Assembly: GCA_013398955.1 (NCBI GenBank)
Contig: VWPU01001245.1
Location: forward strand, 84,895 to 148,894
DNA from: Callaeas wilsoni
Lineage: Eukaryota; Chordata; Aves; Passeriformes; Callaeidae
Direction: 5' to 3'
DNA length: 64,000 nt
Shown: piece by piece, positions 51,281 through 62,515 of the stretch
Position numbering within the stretch: position 1 is the stretch's first letter
Layout: each line of letters begins with the position of its first letter
The notes under the pieces: generated by a model
The model's input: only the letters and a program-made list of their open reading frames with translations
Told to the model about the DNA's origin: nothing
Database searches by the model: none
Made by a program: the position numbers and the translations under genes

Positions 51281-51288
51281 ATGCAAAT
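51281..51288 (+). promoter_or_regulatory. Octamer motif ATGCAAAT
   Basis: This is a perfect octamer in non-repeat DNA in probable BLK intron 1. Confidence 0.25.
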
Positions 51289-51914
51289 CTGGAATACTTA
51301 AATTATTGCATCTGAAGTGAATTGATTTCAGCAATTCTTTCAGGATGAGGGAGGACTTGCAAAGAGAAATTTAGCATTTAAACCCCTTCATTATAGGCTA
51401 GATCTGCATTTTCAAAGTAATTTTTTTAAGGTTTTTGAACCCATTTCCTTTTAAAAATATGTTCTTAAAAAAAGAGACATTCTTAAGTTTTAAAATGAAT
51501 TGAAATATCTGATCTTGGTGAACTGTTAAAACACTTTGTTGCACCCACCACAGAATTTGGATGGAAAGGGGGCTCATTTTGTGATTTCAGTAGGCTTAGG
51601 GTTTTTTTGGAGCTGCCCTCAGAGTGAAACTCTATTGGCTTGCTTGGGTATTAACCTCTTTTTCCATGGCAGTTTCATGGGGTTGAGGTAAATGGTGAGC
51701 CAAGACTTCTGCTTTTCTGCTCGATTTGGTCTTGTTTCCTTTCCTGTACCCACACATGCAATCCCAAAGCTGCCTGTCAGTGTCCTCCGCATCCCTCTTG
51801 CAGAAAGTGCTGGATTCTCATCAGAAATGACTTTAAGTCTCTTTTGCCCTGGTAGAGGAATGCAGCCAATGGCAGTAGGTGGTGCAGGGCTGCTCACTGT
51901 GAAAATGAGATGGG

Positions 51915-52200
51915 CAAAGGTTCGAAATGACAGAACCCGACGCAATGGCGTGAAATTGAGTCCCGGGCGGTTTAAGCTGGATATCAGGGAAAGGTTCTTC
52001 CCCCAGAGGGTGGTCAGGCACTGAACAGGCTCCCCAGAGAATTGTCACAGCCCCAAGGCTGCCAGAGCTCCAGGAATATTTGGATAACACTCTCAGGCAC
52101 AGGATGGGATTGGTGGGATGTCTTGGGTAGGGCCAGGAGCTGGATCGATGATCCTGGTGGGTTCCTTCCAACTTAGGATGCTCTGTGATTCTGTGATCTT
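51915..52200 (+). repeat. CR1 fragment, plus orientation
   Basis: It contains 'ggcaaaggttcgaaatgaca', 'gctggatatcagggaaaggt', 'gccagagctccaggaatatt' and ends 'tgctctgtgattctgtgatc'. It belongs to the same subfamily as the copy at 58600-58884. Confidence 0.9.
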
Positions 52201-52530
52201 TGGAAGAGCTCCCTTTGATCCATTCCTGCAGGAACATTTGTACCCACATCCATCTCTCTCCAGCCAAACTGTCACTTCAGCTACTCGTCTGAAGGTTGCT
52301 AAAATTACATTCTGTCATCCCCCAACGTGGGCACCCAGCACGTTTTAGAGGTTCTGCCCATGCATCTGGTGTTCCTGTGACCTGCACATCTGTCCCACAA
52401 ATTCAGAGCTGGCTGCACCACAGAGCTCATTGTCCTGGTGTCTATTGGCTTCTTCAACTTGGCTCTTCCAGGAACACCTCTGTGTCAAATATTTTTTACT
52501 CATGACTTAGCAACAGCTAAGGTGGACTCA

Positions 52531-52655
52531 TAAAGTTGTAGAATATCCTGAGTTGTAATGGGCTCAGAAGGATCATTGAGTCCAACTCCTCAGCCTGCAC
52601 TGGACCACCCCAAGAACTCCACCATTTTGTTTCTAAAGGTGTTTTTAGCTAAATT
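52531..52655 (-). repeat. CR1 fragment, minus orientation
   Basis: It contains 'aaagttgtagaatatcctga', 'ggatcattgagtccaactcc' and 'gcactggaccaccccaagaa'. It is diverged, and another CR1 copy starts 16 bases later in the same orientation. Confidence 0.82.
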
Positions 52656-52670
52656 TTTTTTTATGCACAT

Positions 52671-52960
52671 AGAATCATAAAATCCCAGAATGGTTTGGGT
52701 TGGAAGGGATGTTACAGCTCATCCCATTCCACCCCTCTACCATGGGCAGGGACACCTTCCACTATCCCAGGTTGCTCCAAGCCCTGTCCAACCTGGCCTT
52801 GGACACTTCCAGGGATCCAGGGGCAGACACAGCTTCTCTGGGCAAACTGTGCCAGGGCCTCACCATGCTCACAGGCAGGAATTTCTTCTGCATATCATAC
52901 CTAAATTTCCCCTCTTTCAGTTTGAACTCATTACTCCTTGTCCTATCACCACATTCTCTA
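52671..52960 (-). repeat. CR1 LINE fragment, minus orientation
   Basis: It contains 'agaatcataaaatcccagaa', 'ccatgggcagggacaccttc' and 'cttggacacttccagggatc', and reaches the 'ctccttgtcctatcacca' segment. Confidence 0.92.
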
Positions 52961-54506
52961 ATGAAGAGGGATATGGAAAAAACTTTCTGTTGCCTTAAAA
53001 CTTTTTTGTTCTGCTTTGATCTTTGGTCACTTTGAAAATAACTCATTTTATAAATTTGGAGGCTTGAGGAAAACAGTTTCCCCCCTCTTGGTTATTAAAT
53101 AAAACCAACATTTTTAGATGTGAAAAACTATAAATTCACAGAAGGAGATTTCCATGCTTTTCTGAGTTATTTTGTTCTCCCCAGTGCTCCTTTCCACTGG
53201 AAAAAAACCAGAAAAAACAGGGTGAGAGAACTATTCTGAGTGGCTTTTCTCATTTGTTTTTTTCTTGTGAAGATAATTTTTAAAAGCTCTATTCAGAAGC
53301 GGAAACACGTTGGCACAGCATACACTCAACTAAACCGTTGGGTTTTTTCCTTTTAAAACATTACTTTTTAACAAATGAAGGGTCCACCACCTGTGAACTG
53401 GGAGCTCACCAGCAGCTCTCTGTATCCGATAACATTTGCCTGCAGGACTATTTTGGGATTTCGTAAAACACCTGCTGGCCCAAAGGATGGTGGCCTTGGC
53501 TCCTAAAGGTGTCGGAGGCCACTGGGAGAGTGGGACTGGTGGATTTTGTAGGGACTGTGAATCCCCAGAGCTGTTTAACCCCTTCTGTGCGTGGGTGGGA
53601 GCAAGTGACCTTTGTGGGAGGCTTGACCCAAGGTGGGCCGCGTTGTTCCCCTCTCTGAGCTGCTTTTGCACAGCTGTGTCTCCGACATGTATGTGGGGAC
53701 AAAGCCGAGCCTGTGCAAGGGTGCAGAGAGGTGTTTCCAGTCTCAGCAGGATGCAGAAATGGCTGCAGTGTCCCCACAGGGGTGTACAGGTCAAGTCATG
53801 GTCTCCACTCCTCTCAAACCCTACCAGAGAAACCACAAGCCCCTGGTGGGACTCGCTGAGGTTGATTTTCCTCCAGGCCTTTCCCATTCTGCCCCACCAG
53901 TGCCGTCACTGGGTTTCAGAGTAGGTGAAAGAAGATTCTTGGCCCACTGGGAGAAGTATGACACAGTGATGGTGTGGATGATTATGATTATATTTACAGC
54001 TAATACAATAAATATTGCCAATAAATATCTAAATAACAGCTCCATCATCTATTGCAATGTTACAGTGTCACCGGGTCGTAGTTTCTCCTGTTGAGTCAAG
54101 AGACCTCCTCGCTTTCTAAACTGCTCAAAGAAATCTAAGTGTGGCTCACCCCACTTAGTCTCAGATTTGGTCAACAGCGTGTGACTAAAGGATTACAATA
54201 TAAGCAGCTTCAGCTAGAAATGTATAGACTTCCAGTCTTTGGCCCTGCAGAATTCACGATTGCAAAGCACCTATGGGGCTACTTTAGGATTTATCTCTGT
54301 ATTTTGACTGGATCTGAGAGCTTTTACTCACCCATCCAAAAGTGAGTGTTCCCCATCTTCGGGCTGGATGTCCTGCAGGTGCCCATGCCAGGGTGAAGAC
54401 CCATCCAGAAGCTGCCTTCCATCTTGGAAGATCAGTTGGTCCAGTGGGTCCAATCTCCAACTGCATTTTATACCCTTTTCCAGGCCCCAAAAGCATGGCA
54501 GACATA

Positions 54507-54523
54507 TTACTACTACTACTACG

Positions 54524-54554
<31 letters not shown>

Positions 54555-54569
54555 TTATTATTATTATTA
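54507..54569. repeat. (ACT)n then (ATT)n compound trinucleotide microsatellite
   Basis: About 14 ACT units (one interrupted as ACG) pass directly into about six ATT units. Such a compound repeat is likely to vary in length between individuals. Confidence 0.95.
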
Positions 54570-57007
54570 ATTCTCTATTTCATTAATTATGTGAGCACCT
54601 GGTGTTCTTGTGTTTGGATGAACTATGCTGCCCGAGATAGAGCGGAAGGGGAGAGGGAGGATGTGTGTGGGAGGATATATTTGAAGACCCAAATATTTTT
54701 CGTTGCCATCACGCATCGAAAGCAACTGAAAACCCCAAAAGAAGCATCCATGATCCCATAAATGGTCTATCAATCCTCTCATGAGATCATCCTTGTGGCA
54801 TGACTGGCAGTCAAAGCATGTCGCTGTATCTCACATTCTCCGAATCTGCCGAAAATATGGCAATTGCCCACATTATCTCTCATTTGGGAGCAGAGTATAT
54901 CAAAGATCCCAGGATTCTCCAGTGAGACCATAACAAGGACAGCAAATCAATGTCAAACATGTAGGTGGATTTTTTGTCTTTCACAGTTGGTAATGAGTGA
55001 TAGCTAGAACTTACCCATCATCCAGCCCTGACTGAAAATGATACCTTGCTGTTCCCTGCGTAAAAAGAAAATTCCAGCTACTCTCATGGCAAAAAGCCAC
55101 GATCCAGAATCAGAAATCCTGGCACCAAATTGTGAGTGGAAGAGCAGGAAAAGTACCACTCATAAATCATGTGCCATTGCACCGCCAGATCGGCTAAGCA
55201 GAGCAAACCCTGGGTGCAACCTGGAGGCTGCCAAATAAAAATGAAATTGCTGCAGGAACTGCTCTGGTTGATTTAGTAGGTGAAACTCCCCCTCCGACTG
55301 TGCTGTCAGTGCCTGGAGCGGAGCTGAGGCCTGGGGACAGATGGATGGGCCATCTGCAAACCCAGGTCAAAGGAAATCTCAGAGAGGAAAAAGTTTTGGG
55401 TGAGGGGAAAATGTATATTGGGCTATTCTGAAATATTTTACCAATTCTCTTTATTTTGCTCACTATATCAGTGATAATAAAAATGACAGCGAAGGGAGAA
55501 GACATTTTAAAAAATACTCTAAGATATTGTGATGGCTCCATTAGGAACCTCATTTCAGAGTCCCAGATTTTGAAATATTAGATCCGTGCTAGAAAGCAAA
55601 AAAAAAAAAAAACAACTGCTTTTACTGGAATATTTCCCCCCGTCAGTCTGGTTTGCTGGGAGCTTTTCTGAACACACCGGTTGGAGTCTGACTACCACGA
55701 CACAGTGCCAGACTGACGTTTGAGGGCTGTCCCTGGGCCTGAGGTCTCTGCTCCTCCATGATCACTGCAGACCTTGAGGTATTTTGGCAAGAATAGGAGT
55801 CAGCATGTCTCTGCACAGCTATGAGTATTCAGGGTTTGGATTTTGGGTTTTTTTGGGCACGTAGCCCACACCTTCCATAGCCTTTGGTTCAAAGCAGAGG
55901 CTGGGGCAGACTTTGGCACTATATGTTGCACTTCAGCAATGCTGGCTTCGTTTGCTCCTTCATTTTAGAGGCTCCAAGCAGAGTTTGGCCATTTTGGCTA
56001 CCCAGACCCATTATTATCCTTGAATTCCTCACCGGAGCTGAAATTACATTTCTAGGATGAAAGTCAAACAGTCCTCAAGCCCAAGTTTTGAAACCTTAAT
56101 GCAGACCAGATGATGATCCATGGAAAAAGTTTGATTCATTTGTGTCTGGTGACCCTTGAGGTGTCCAGGAGGTTTGAGACATGCGTAAGGTATAGGGAAA
56201 CCTAATTCATGATTTCTGGGAGAACCACACCTTGTGAGGACTCAGAGCCCGTGGAAAGTACCAGAGTACTGCAGAGGGATGAGACAAGCCCTCAGCCCAC
56301 ACTTCACAGGCAGGGTGGACGCAAGCTGCACCACATTCCTTAAACTTCTTACAGTATTCCAAAGGGTCAAAGAGGTCCTGGTGGCTTCCTGGGCAAACCA
56401 AGTGAGAGTCTGTGCTGCTAAAACATGAGGGACAGCGGGACTGGTTCCGTGCGTGGCGCGGCCACATCCGCGTGCTACGCTTGCTGCGTGGGAGGGACAC
56501 GAGCTGCAGAAAGATCTGAACACCCTAAAGTGACGCATTCTTGGGCCAGAGACTGTGTGACCCTCTTGAAGCCCTGGTGCAGCCGAACAGCTCAGCACAG
56601 GGCTATTGATAAATCCATCTTCACCTCTCAGGCATCATCCGGCTCTGGGGCAAGTTCAGTGTCAGATGGGGATCTCTGAGTTGGAGAGCGGACATATCCA
56701 AAGCACTCATTTGTACCTCTCTTTTTTTTTATCCTCTGGTGACTTAGAGTGTCTGTCTGAACCTCATTTGCAAAGTGTGAAACGCCAGAGTCATGTGGGA
56801 ACAGAAACCATGGGGCTCACAAGGTCCAAGGTAGGAGGACTGTAGGCAGGATGGTTTCAGACTCCTCTCTTCACTGTCCCATCGTCCTGCATTCTGATCT
56901 TCTCCAAAATGTTCTTCATGAATGCAAAGAATGTTTTCTCCCTCAGTGCCCGCACCTTTCCCCAAGGGCAGTCTCATTAAAAACCAATTTCTGCTCTTCC
57001 TTCCAGG

Positions 57008-57109
57008 ATGGGGTTGTTCGGCAGCAAAAATCAGCTGATGCCCAATGAGAAACACACTTCTGGAGGCAACCCAAAAACCAAGGGCAAGCCTCCTCCTGCC
57101 CCACCCAAG
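57008..57109 (+). CDS. BLK: BLK, first coding exon (residues 1-34)
   Basis: BLK is a Src-family non-receptor tyrosine kinase acting below the B-cell receptor at the inner face of the plasma membrane. This exon gives MGLFGSKNQLMPNEKHTS then a basic, proline-rich stretch ending KPPPAPPK. The human protein starts MGLVSSKK and has a matching proline patch near the same exon border. Gly2 and Ser6 fit an N-myristoylation signal. There is no Cys3, as in human BLK, so palmitoylation like that of LYN is not expected. The acceptor AG is at 57005-57006 behind a pyrimidine tract and the donor GTAAGC at 57110, phase 0. This unique N-terminal region diverges fast. The call rests on the start, the exon layout and the FAM167A neighbour. 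The transcript continues at 59443. Confidence 0.85.
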
Positions 57110-57185
57110 GTAAGCCTGCAGTTTTGTGTCCTTTTGGGATCCCCCCACAGCTCAGTTGGTGTACGGAGCAAGGCAGTCAATATTT

Positions 57186-57365
57186 AGAATCACAGAATCA
57201 CAGAATTATTGGGGCTGGAAGGAACCTGAAAGCCCATCCTGTTCCACCCTCTGCCATGGGCAGGGACACCTTCCACTATCCCAGGTTGCTCCAAGCCCTG
57301 TCCAGCCTGGCCTTGGACACTTCCAGGGATCCAGGGGCAGCCACAGCTTCTCTGGACAACCTGGT
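57186..57365 (-). repeat. CR1 LINE fragment, minus orientation
   Basis: It contains 'agaatcacagaatcacagaa', 'ccatgggcagggacaccttc' and 'cttggacacttccagggatc'. It starts only 77 bases after the BLK donor. Confidence 0.92.
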
Positions 57366-58599
57366 CCTCCCAGCTGATCCCTGTATCTTTGGGACAGGGG
57401 TGAGAAGGGCTCCGAGGAACCTCGGATATATATTTAAAACCCCTAAAATACTGTGTATTGGTGTTTAGAAATATCTTCTCATCAGCACTTTGAAACCCAA
57501 GCTGATGTTGCTGACTTGCAAGATGGGTCAGATTCAGGCTAAGATTCAAAGTTGCAAACCACAATGGAAACTTCACCACTGTGAGTCCTCAGTGGGTTCA
57601 GTAAAGAGGGTCTGCAGCCAATCTGTGTCGGGGTGAGCTGAGAATCAGAAATGCTGGGCATCTGCAGCTCCCTTTGCATCCCCTCAGCCTCTGCTGGCAT
57701 GGACACAGAGCAGGAAGGAGACTTCAAAGCAGAATTTAGGAGACTTCAAATGACAAACTCCGTGTTTAAACTTTGTCAGTCACTTCACCTCTGTTGCTGT
57801 CCAAAGGACATGAAGTTGTTTTGTCTTTCCTTGCCCCTGCCAGCACTGCAGCCAGCACAAGAGAAATTCGACGTGCAGCTCTCATGTGAAAACCATCTCG
57901 AGTCCTGGGACACGGGAGAAATTGCCAATCATTGTTTTTTAAGACAGCTGGAGATGTTTTTCACTCCTTTACTTTCATTTCTGAGTTCTCCCATGGCTGT
58001 TCACTCCAGTTTTCGTGACAGCAGATGTCAGATTGACCAACAAGATGATATTTTCCTAAATTTCTCTCCAGTGAGCTGGAGAGGAGCCACTATCAGTATA
58101 AATACAGTATCACTGACTACCTTCTGCCATTCATTACTTTTTGCCACAAGCACTCAGCTCTCACATGTCAGGGTAAATCCAAATTTCTTCTCGTCTTAAA
58201 TGAGAAATGGCAGCAGATGAGCAGCTCTCCCACCCCACACTGCTGCTAAGCTGGGGTCAAAGGGTGGTGCAGGCAGAAAACATGAGGTGTTTTTAGTTCT
58301 GTGTCTGTATTTCACCACTTTTGCACATGTATAAAAATACCTGGTAGTGGTCAAACACCCACCATAGGCACTGTAAGGTGGGTGAAGGCCAATTTCAAGC
58401 TGTTGTTCCCCAAAACAAGGTGGTTCCATCTCAGCTCATTTGGAATGATCTACTGCCAATGTGCCAGCTCCAGCAGCAGGGCCAAACCAAACCAGGAGCC
58501 ACGTCAGCATTTTAAAAGTGTGCCCAGATGAGTTGCAGTAACTTGTTGCTATTTAATTTCACGGTCTGCAGCTTCCTTCTGAGGGGCAGTGGAAGGGCA

Positions 58600-58950
58600 G
58601 CTCTGATCTCTGCTCTCTGTGACCAGGGACAGGACCTGAGGGAACAGCTCGGAGCTGTGTTAGGGGAGATTTAGGCTGGATATTGGGAAAAGGTTCTTCC
58701 CCCAGAGGGTGTTGGGCACTGAACAGGCTCCCCAGGGAATGGGCATGGCCCCAAGGCTGCCAGAGCTCCAGGAGTGCTTGGACAGTGCTCTCAGGGATGC
58801 CCAGGGTGGGATTGTTGGGGTGTCTGTGCAGGGCCAGGAGCCGGATCAATGATCCTTGCGAGTCCCTTCCATCTCAGGAATCACAGAATCATTGAATCAC
58901 AGAATATCCTGAGTGGATATCCACAAGGACCATCAAATATTCTATCACTT
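58600..58950. repeat. CR1 plus fragment joined to a CR1 minus fragment
   Basis: From 58600 to about 58876 it reads sense ('gctggatattgggaaaaggt', 'gccagagctccaggagtgct', 'cgagtcccttccatctcagg'). It then turns into the antisense 3' end of another copy ('gaatcacagaatcattgaat', 'cacagaatatcctgagtgg'). It is a second tail-to-tail CR1 junction like that at 16668-16902. Confidence 0.82.
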
Positions 58951-59442
58951 CTACATTTCTTGGATTAATTTGCTGTTATAGTCACTGCCTTTGTTTTTTA
59001 AACATAACCCTGAGCAAAAGATACTCCATGAGCCTCGGGACAATGATGGCAGACAACATATCTGGTTTTCTGCTTCAAATAATATTGCAATTGCCATTTC
59101 TCAATTGGACCATTTATATCTCATCCCTCACTGATCTGAAATCTGGCATCAGTGAACAGGGGTTGGGTAGAGCAGGGTCCAAATGAGTGGGCAGCAGATT
59201 TCTGCTTTAACTCAGAGGGAAGCCAAGGGTTATTCCAGCTTTCTGTGAAGACAGCTATGAACACCTCATGGCAAAATGTGCTAAAGCCATCACAACACGT
59301 GTGGAGCCAGACACAGGGGCTGCTGACTGACTGCAGTGGTCTCTGGACCAGACTCCCACTCGTCTGTGAAGCTGAAATCAGTTCTTCCTGAAACACAGCA
59401 AAGTAATAAATATCTCCTTTTTCCTTTCTATTTCTATCACAG

Positions 59443-59491
59443 GGGAGACAACTTATCAACAACCCTCATCTAAACCAAGCCTCTGCAGAAG
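59443..59491 (+). CDS. BLK: BLK, second coding exon (residues 35-51, partial codon at end)
   Basis: After an acceptor ('ttctatcacag', AG at 59441-59442) the frame continued from 57109 reads GRQLINNPHLNQASAE plus one base, then GTAAGAT at 59492. The 49 bases leave phase 1. The human gene has an equally small exon here, coding VVFNHLTPPPPDEHLDE just ahead of the SH3 domain. Size, phase order and the NHL-like motif agree. This is the linker between the membrane anchor and SH3. The next exon should begin the SH3 domain (an ALYDY-type motif). I did not find it before 64000, so the gene is cut by the window edge. Confidence 0.78.
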
Positions 59492-59724
59492 GTAAGATTC
59501 TGTTTTCTTTGCCTCCCTGTGAGGTTTTGCAGGGTGGTGGTCCCCAAATGTCAGGGTTTGGGGACGAGCCATCACGTCACAGGCGTGTGGTTTCTGTGTC
59601 TGCAACCGTGCCAGGCAGGAGTTTATCAGAGTGGTTCAGAAAACTCAGTTTACATCACCAAGTGTTTGCTGCTGCCAACTTTCCCCTGCTCATCAAAGAA
59701 ACCGAGAGAGAAAAGCACTGCCTC

Positions 59725-59778
59725 TCCTTTGGAACCAGGTGATCTTTAAGGTCACTTCCAATTCTGTGATTCCGGGAT
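59725..59778 (+). repeat. Short CR1 3'-end fragment, plus orientation
   Basis: It contains 'ccaggtgatctttaaggtca', 'cttccaattctgtgattccg'. Only the tail is left. Confidence 0.75.
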
Positions 59779-60588
59779 TGGTGGAGCAAAGGGAGATCTG
59801 AGACTGGAGCTGAGCGCGATTTCTCTGCCCTGTCTGCAGCGTGGCCAGTCATGGATGCTTTATCCAGCCAGCTGAAAGTTTCAGAGGAAATAGCAGGCAT
59901 CAGAGAGCCCAGAGAGGCTACAAAGAGAAGGAGAAGAAAGGAAAGAGCATAAAATAAGGATACACAGAGCCCCTGCCTGGAGATGGCCTGTTGGCTTCAT
60001 CCACCTCTGCAATTATCTGCGGGTCACAGATGGTGTTTGGAGATTATTGTCTTTTAGCAGGGAGCCCTCTGCTCCCTCTGCCCAGCCTCCAACAGCAGCT
60101 CCTGTGTGTTTCTGTCAGACAAGTTCTGCAGATTAAGGACATAGAGAGAGATAATTAGAAGAAGGGGAAAAAATAGAGGAAGCTTGGAGGAAAGCAGTCA
60201 GCAACACATAAAAGTTCTTCACATGGATTAAAGGGTAGGATTAGGGGAGACAGGGCATGAGGGAAGAAAAAGGGGGTGATGAGTAAATGAGATGGGTGGA
60301 ATGACAGCGTTAGGTCTTCTTAGGTCTTATGGATGGTAGTGGAAGGGCCCTGCCACGGGCCAAGAACAGGAACTTCTGCAACACCAAAATATTCTTCAAA
60401 TTTGGCATTTTTTATGGAGATCAGGTTTGTGGGAGGTGAAGATCCTCAACTATGTATGTTGGGGTGTGTTTTCCTGGAAATACCATTTTTCCAGAAACCA
60501 CGCTTTCTTTTGCAGAATTGTTTTCGTGGCACATTTCCAAGTGGCCTTGCTCTCCCACCTCCCCAGCTGAGCAGAGATTGACAGTTTT

Positions 60589-60644
60589 TCACAGGATTTT
60601 TATCACAGGATTTTTATCACAGGGTTTTTATCACAGGGTTTTTT
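60589..60644. repeat. 14-bp tandem repeat, four copies
   Basis: The unit is TCACAGGATTTTTA. Copies at 60589, 60603, 60617 and 60631 differ by an A-to-G change in the last two, and the last ends in T. There are no gaps. Confidence 0.95.
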
Positions 60645-61282
60645 CCACTCTGGTCAGAGTCACAGCAGAAATTGTGATCAGAGAGGCGGATTTTACTTCT
60701 CCTTCATGCCTGAAGGCAGAAGTGGAAAGATGCTAAAAAATGGATTAAGTACCATATTAGCCATTTTCAGCTCTCAAAAATAATTTTGTTCATTAGATTC
60801 AGTTCCAGTTCTGGAGGAATATGCACACCGACAGTCTGGGAAACTTCCTATTTTTCTCTGCCAGTGTCTGTGTTTCCTGAAATGATGGTACATCTGACTG
60901 TGCCCTGTGTGGCAAAATGGGCTGATAAGAACCATACAAGATATTTGAGATACCAGAGATCTTCTCCTAAGTGACAGCAATTTAAATGAATCGAAAGAGA
61001 AAGCACAAAATCCAGGCAATCGTATCATGTGAAAAAAAAAATCAAAGACATTAAGTAAATCCTGTGGGAGCACTTAAAATTCAATCAGGGAAAATCATTG
61101 ACTATGGAAGTGTGGAATGTAATGCAAAATCAACCCCTATTTTTCCTTGTTGGTTGTTTTTTAAAAATTTTTGTGTTCTTTTTTTTCTTTCCTTGCATTT
61201 TGAATGATTTTTTCCCCCCCCGATCTCGGTGTTGTTGAAATTGTTTCACACTTTTCAGTTTTCACACCCGTCTCTGAAATCG

Positions 61283-61307
61283 TTTATTTATTTATTTATT
61301 TATTTAT
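61283..61307. repeat. (TTTA)n microsatellite
   Basis: There are about six perfect TTTA units. Confidence 0.9.
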
Positions 61308-62116
61308 GTTTAACAAAAGCCTAATTCCTCCTGACATTATTTATCCTCATGGAAGTAACACAAAGGCAGGCAAGGGGTGCAGAACTCTGGATTCAAAGTG
61401 GCACATGTGGCATCACCAATCCTTTATTCACTTGGGGTGGTTCTTCCTTGGTATGAGTCCTCCATTCATTTTAACACCGTTCCCTGAGCAACCACAAAGA
61501 TTTTAAGGCTGGTTTTAATTCTCTTTGGAGTCAAAATTTTAATCCTGAACCCCCAAAGCCCCTGGCACAGCAAAGTCCTGGCCCATGGAGGGCCCCAAAC
61601 ACAACAGTCCCACGGCTACAGCTGCTCTTCGCTTGCATTGGATGGATAAGACATAGAAAATAGGTGGAATAACCCCTGCCCTTGCCCTGCCAGCTGCTCA
61701 CGGCTGGATTTAAATCCCACTGGTGGAGAGAGCTGGTGGTTTTGGGTGCTTGTCCTCAGGCATTTTAATAACCTGCAACAGCACACGGAGTCAAACTCTC
61801 TGCAAGGTCGTTTCTTCTGATGAGGAACCACAACTTCTTCCACCTCTTCACTTGCTTTTTGCTGACCAAAATATGAGCAGGACTGAGTTTCAGCGGGTGG
61901 AAGCTTGACATGCTCTGGAACTTGAGGTCTTTTGAGGCATCTCAAAATTACTGCCAAAATGCTTGGTCATTTTTATTGTTGTTCCCGATACGGTTTTGCG
62001 TTCGAAAGGAATTGTGTCAGAAATGTGAGTTTGAGCTGAAGTGGGAAAAGGAAGGGTTGTTTCTACTGAAAAGGCTGAGTTTTCAGTGAGAAATTAAAAC
62101 TTCTTATCAAAGCTTT

Positions 62117-62515
62117 TTACCTTGACCTGAAGCACATCTGAGGAGGAGCAGCTTAGGGAGCTGGCGGGGCTCAGCCTGGAGAAAAGGAGGCTCAGGGGGA
62201 ACCTTCTGGCTCTCCACAATTCTCTGGAAACAGATTGTAGCCAGGTAGGGGTCGGTAAAAAGTGAAAGGAGAAGAACAGATGGCTTTAAGTTGGACCAAG
62301 GGAAAGTTAAATTGGATATTAGGAAAAATCTCTTCACAAAAATGGTTATCAATCTTTGGAACCGATTGCCCAGGCAATGGAATCACCATTCCTGGAGGGA
62401 TTTAAAAGCCATGTGGATGTGGCTCTTGAGGACATGGTTTAGGGTTGGCATGCCTTGGCAGTGCTGGTTTAAGGGTTGGACTTAGAGGTCTTTTCTAACT
62501 TCAGTGATTCCAACC
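62117..62515 (+). repeat. Long CR1 LINE fragment, plus orientation
   Basis: It contains 'ctggagaaaaggaggctcag', 'taaattggatattaggaaaa', 'gagggatttaaaagccatgt', 'gacatggtttagggttggca' and ends near 'acttcagtgattccaacc'. It belongs to the same family as 14972-15442 and 20580-20862. Confidence 0.9.

Larger units (their letters stand above)
38945..57006 (+). other. BLK: Probable BLK intron 1 (non-coding)
   Basis: If the candidate first exon is right this is an 18 kb intron ending in a good acceptor ('ctcttccttccag' at 56994-57006). It holds CR1 copies (41847-42000, 44915-45123, 46230-46527, 50697-50835, 51915-52200, 52531-52655, 52671-52960), a trinucleotide repeat at 54507-54569 and four octamer motifs. 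Several long stretches (for example 39000-41800 and 53000-57000) contain no repeat or exon that I recognise. Confidence 0.5.
57110..59442 (+). other. BLK: BLK intron between the first two coding exons
   Basis: This is a phase-0 GT-AG intron of 2333 bases. It holds CR1 copies at 57186-57365 and 58600-58950 and no exon that I recognise. The 182-codon open frame at 57651-58199 looks like chance. Confidence 0.8.

Noticed and set aside
51925..51935. GGTTCGAAA, resembling a tRNA T-arm (B box)
   Set aside because: It lies inside a CR1 fragment, and no acceptor, D-arm or anticodon arm surrounds it.
53436..53924. 162-codon plus-strand open frame rich in Cys and Trp
   Set aside because: No family pattern of cysteines, and an overlapping antisense frame of similar length is open. 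It looks like composition only.
57651..58199. 182-codon plus-strand open frame in the BLK intron
   Set aside because: It lies between two confident BLK exons and has no known motif and low-complexity hydrophobic stretches. It is probably chance.
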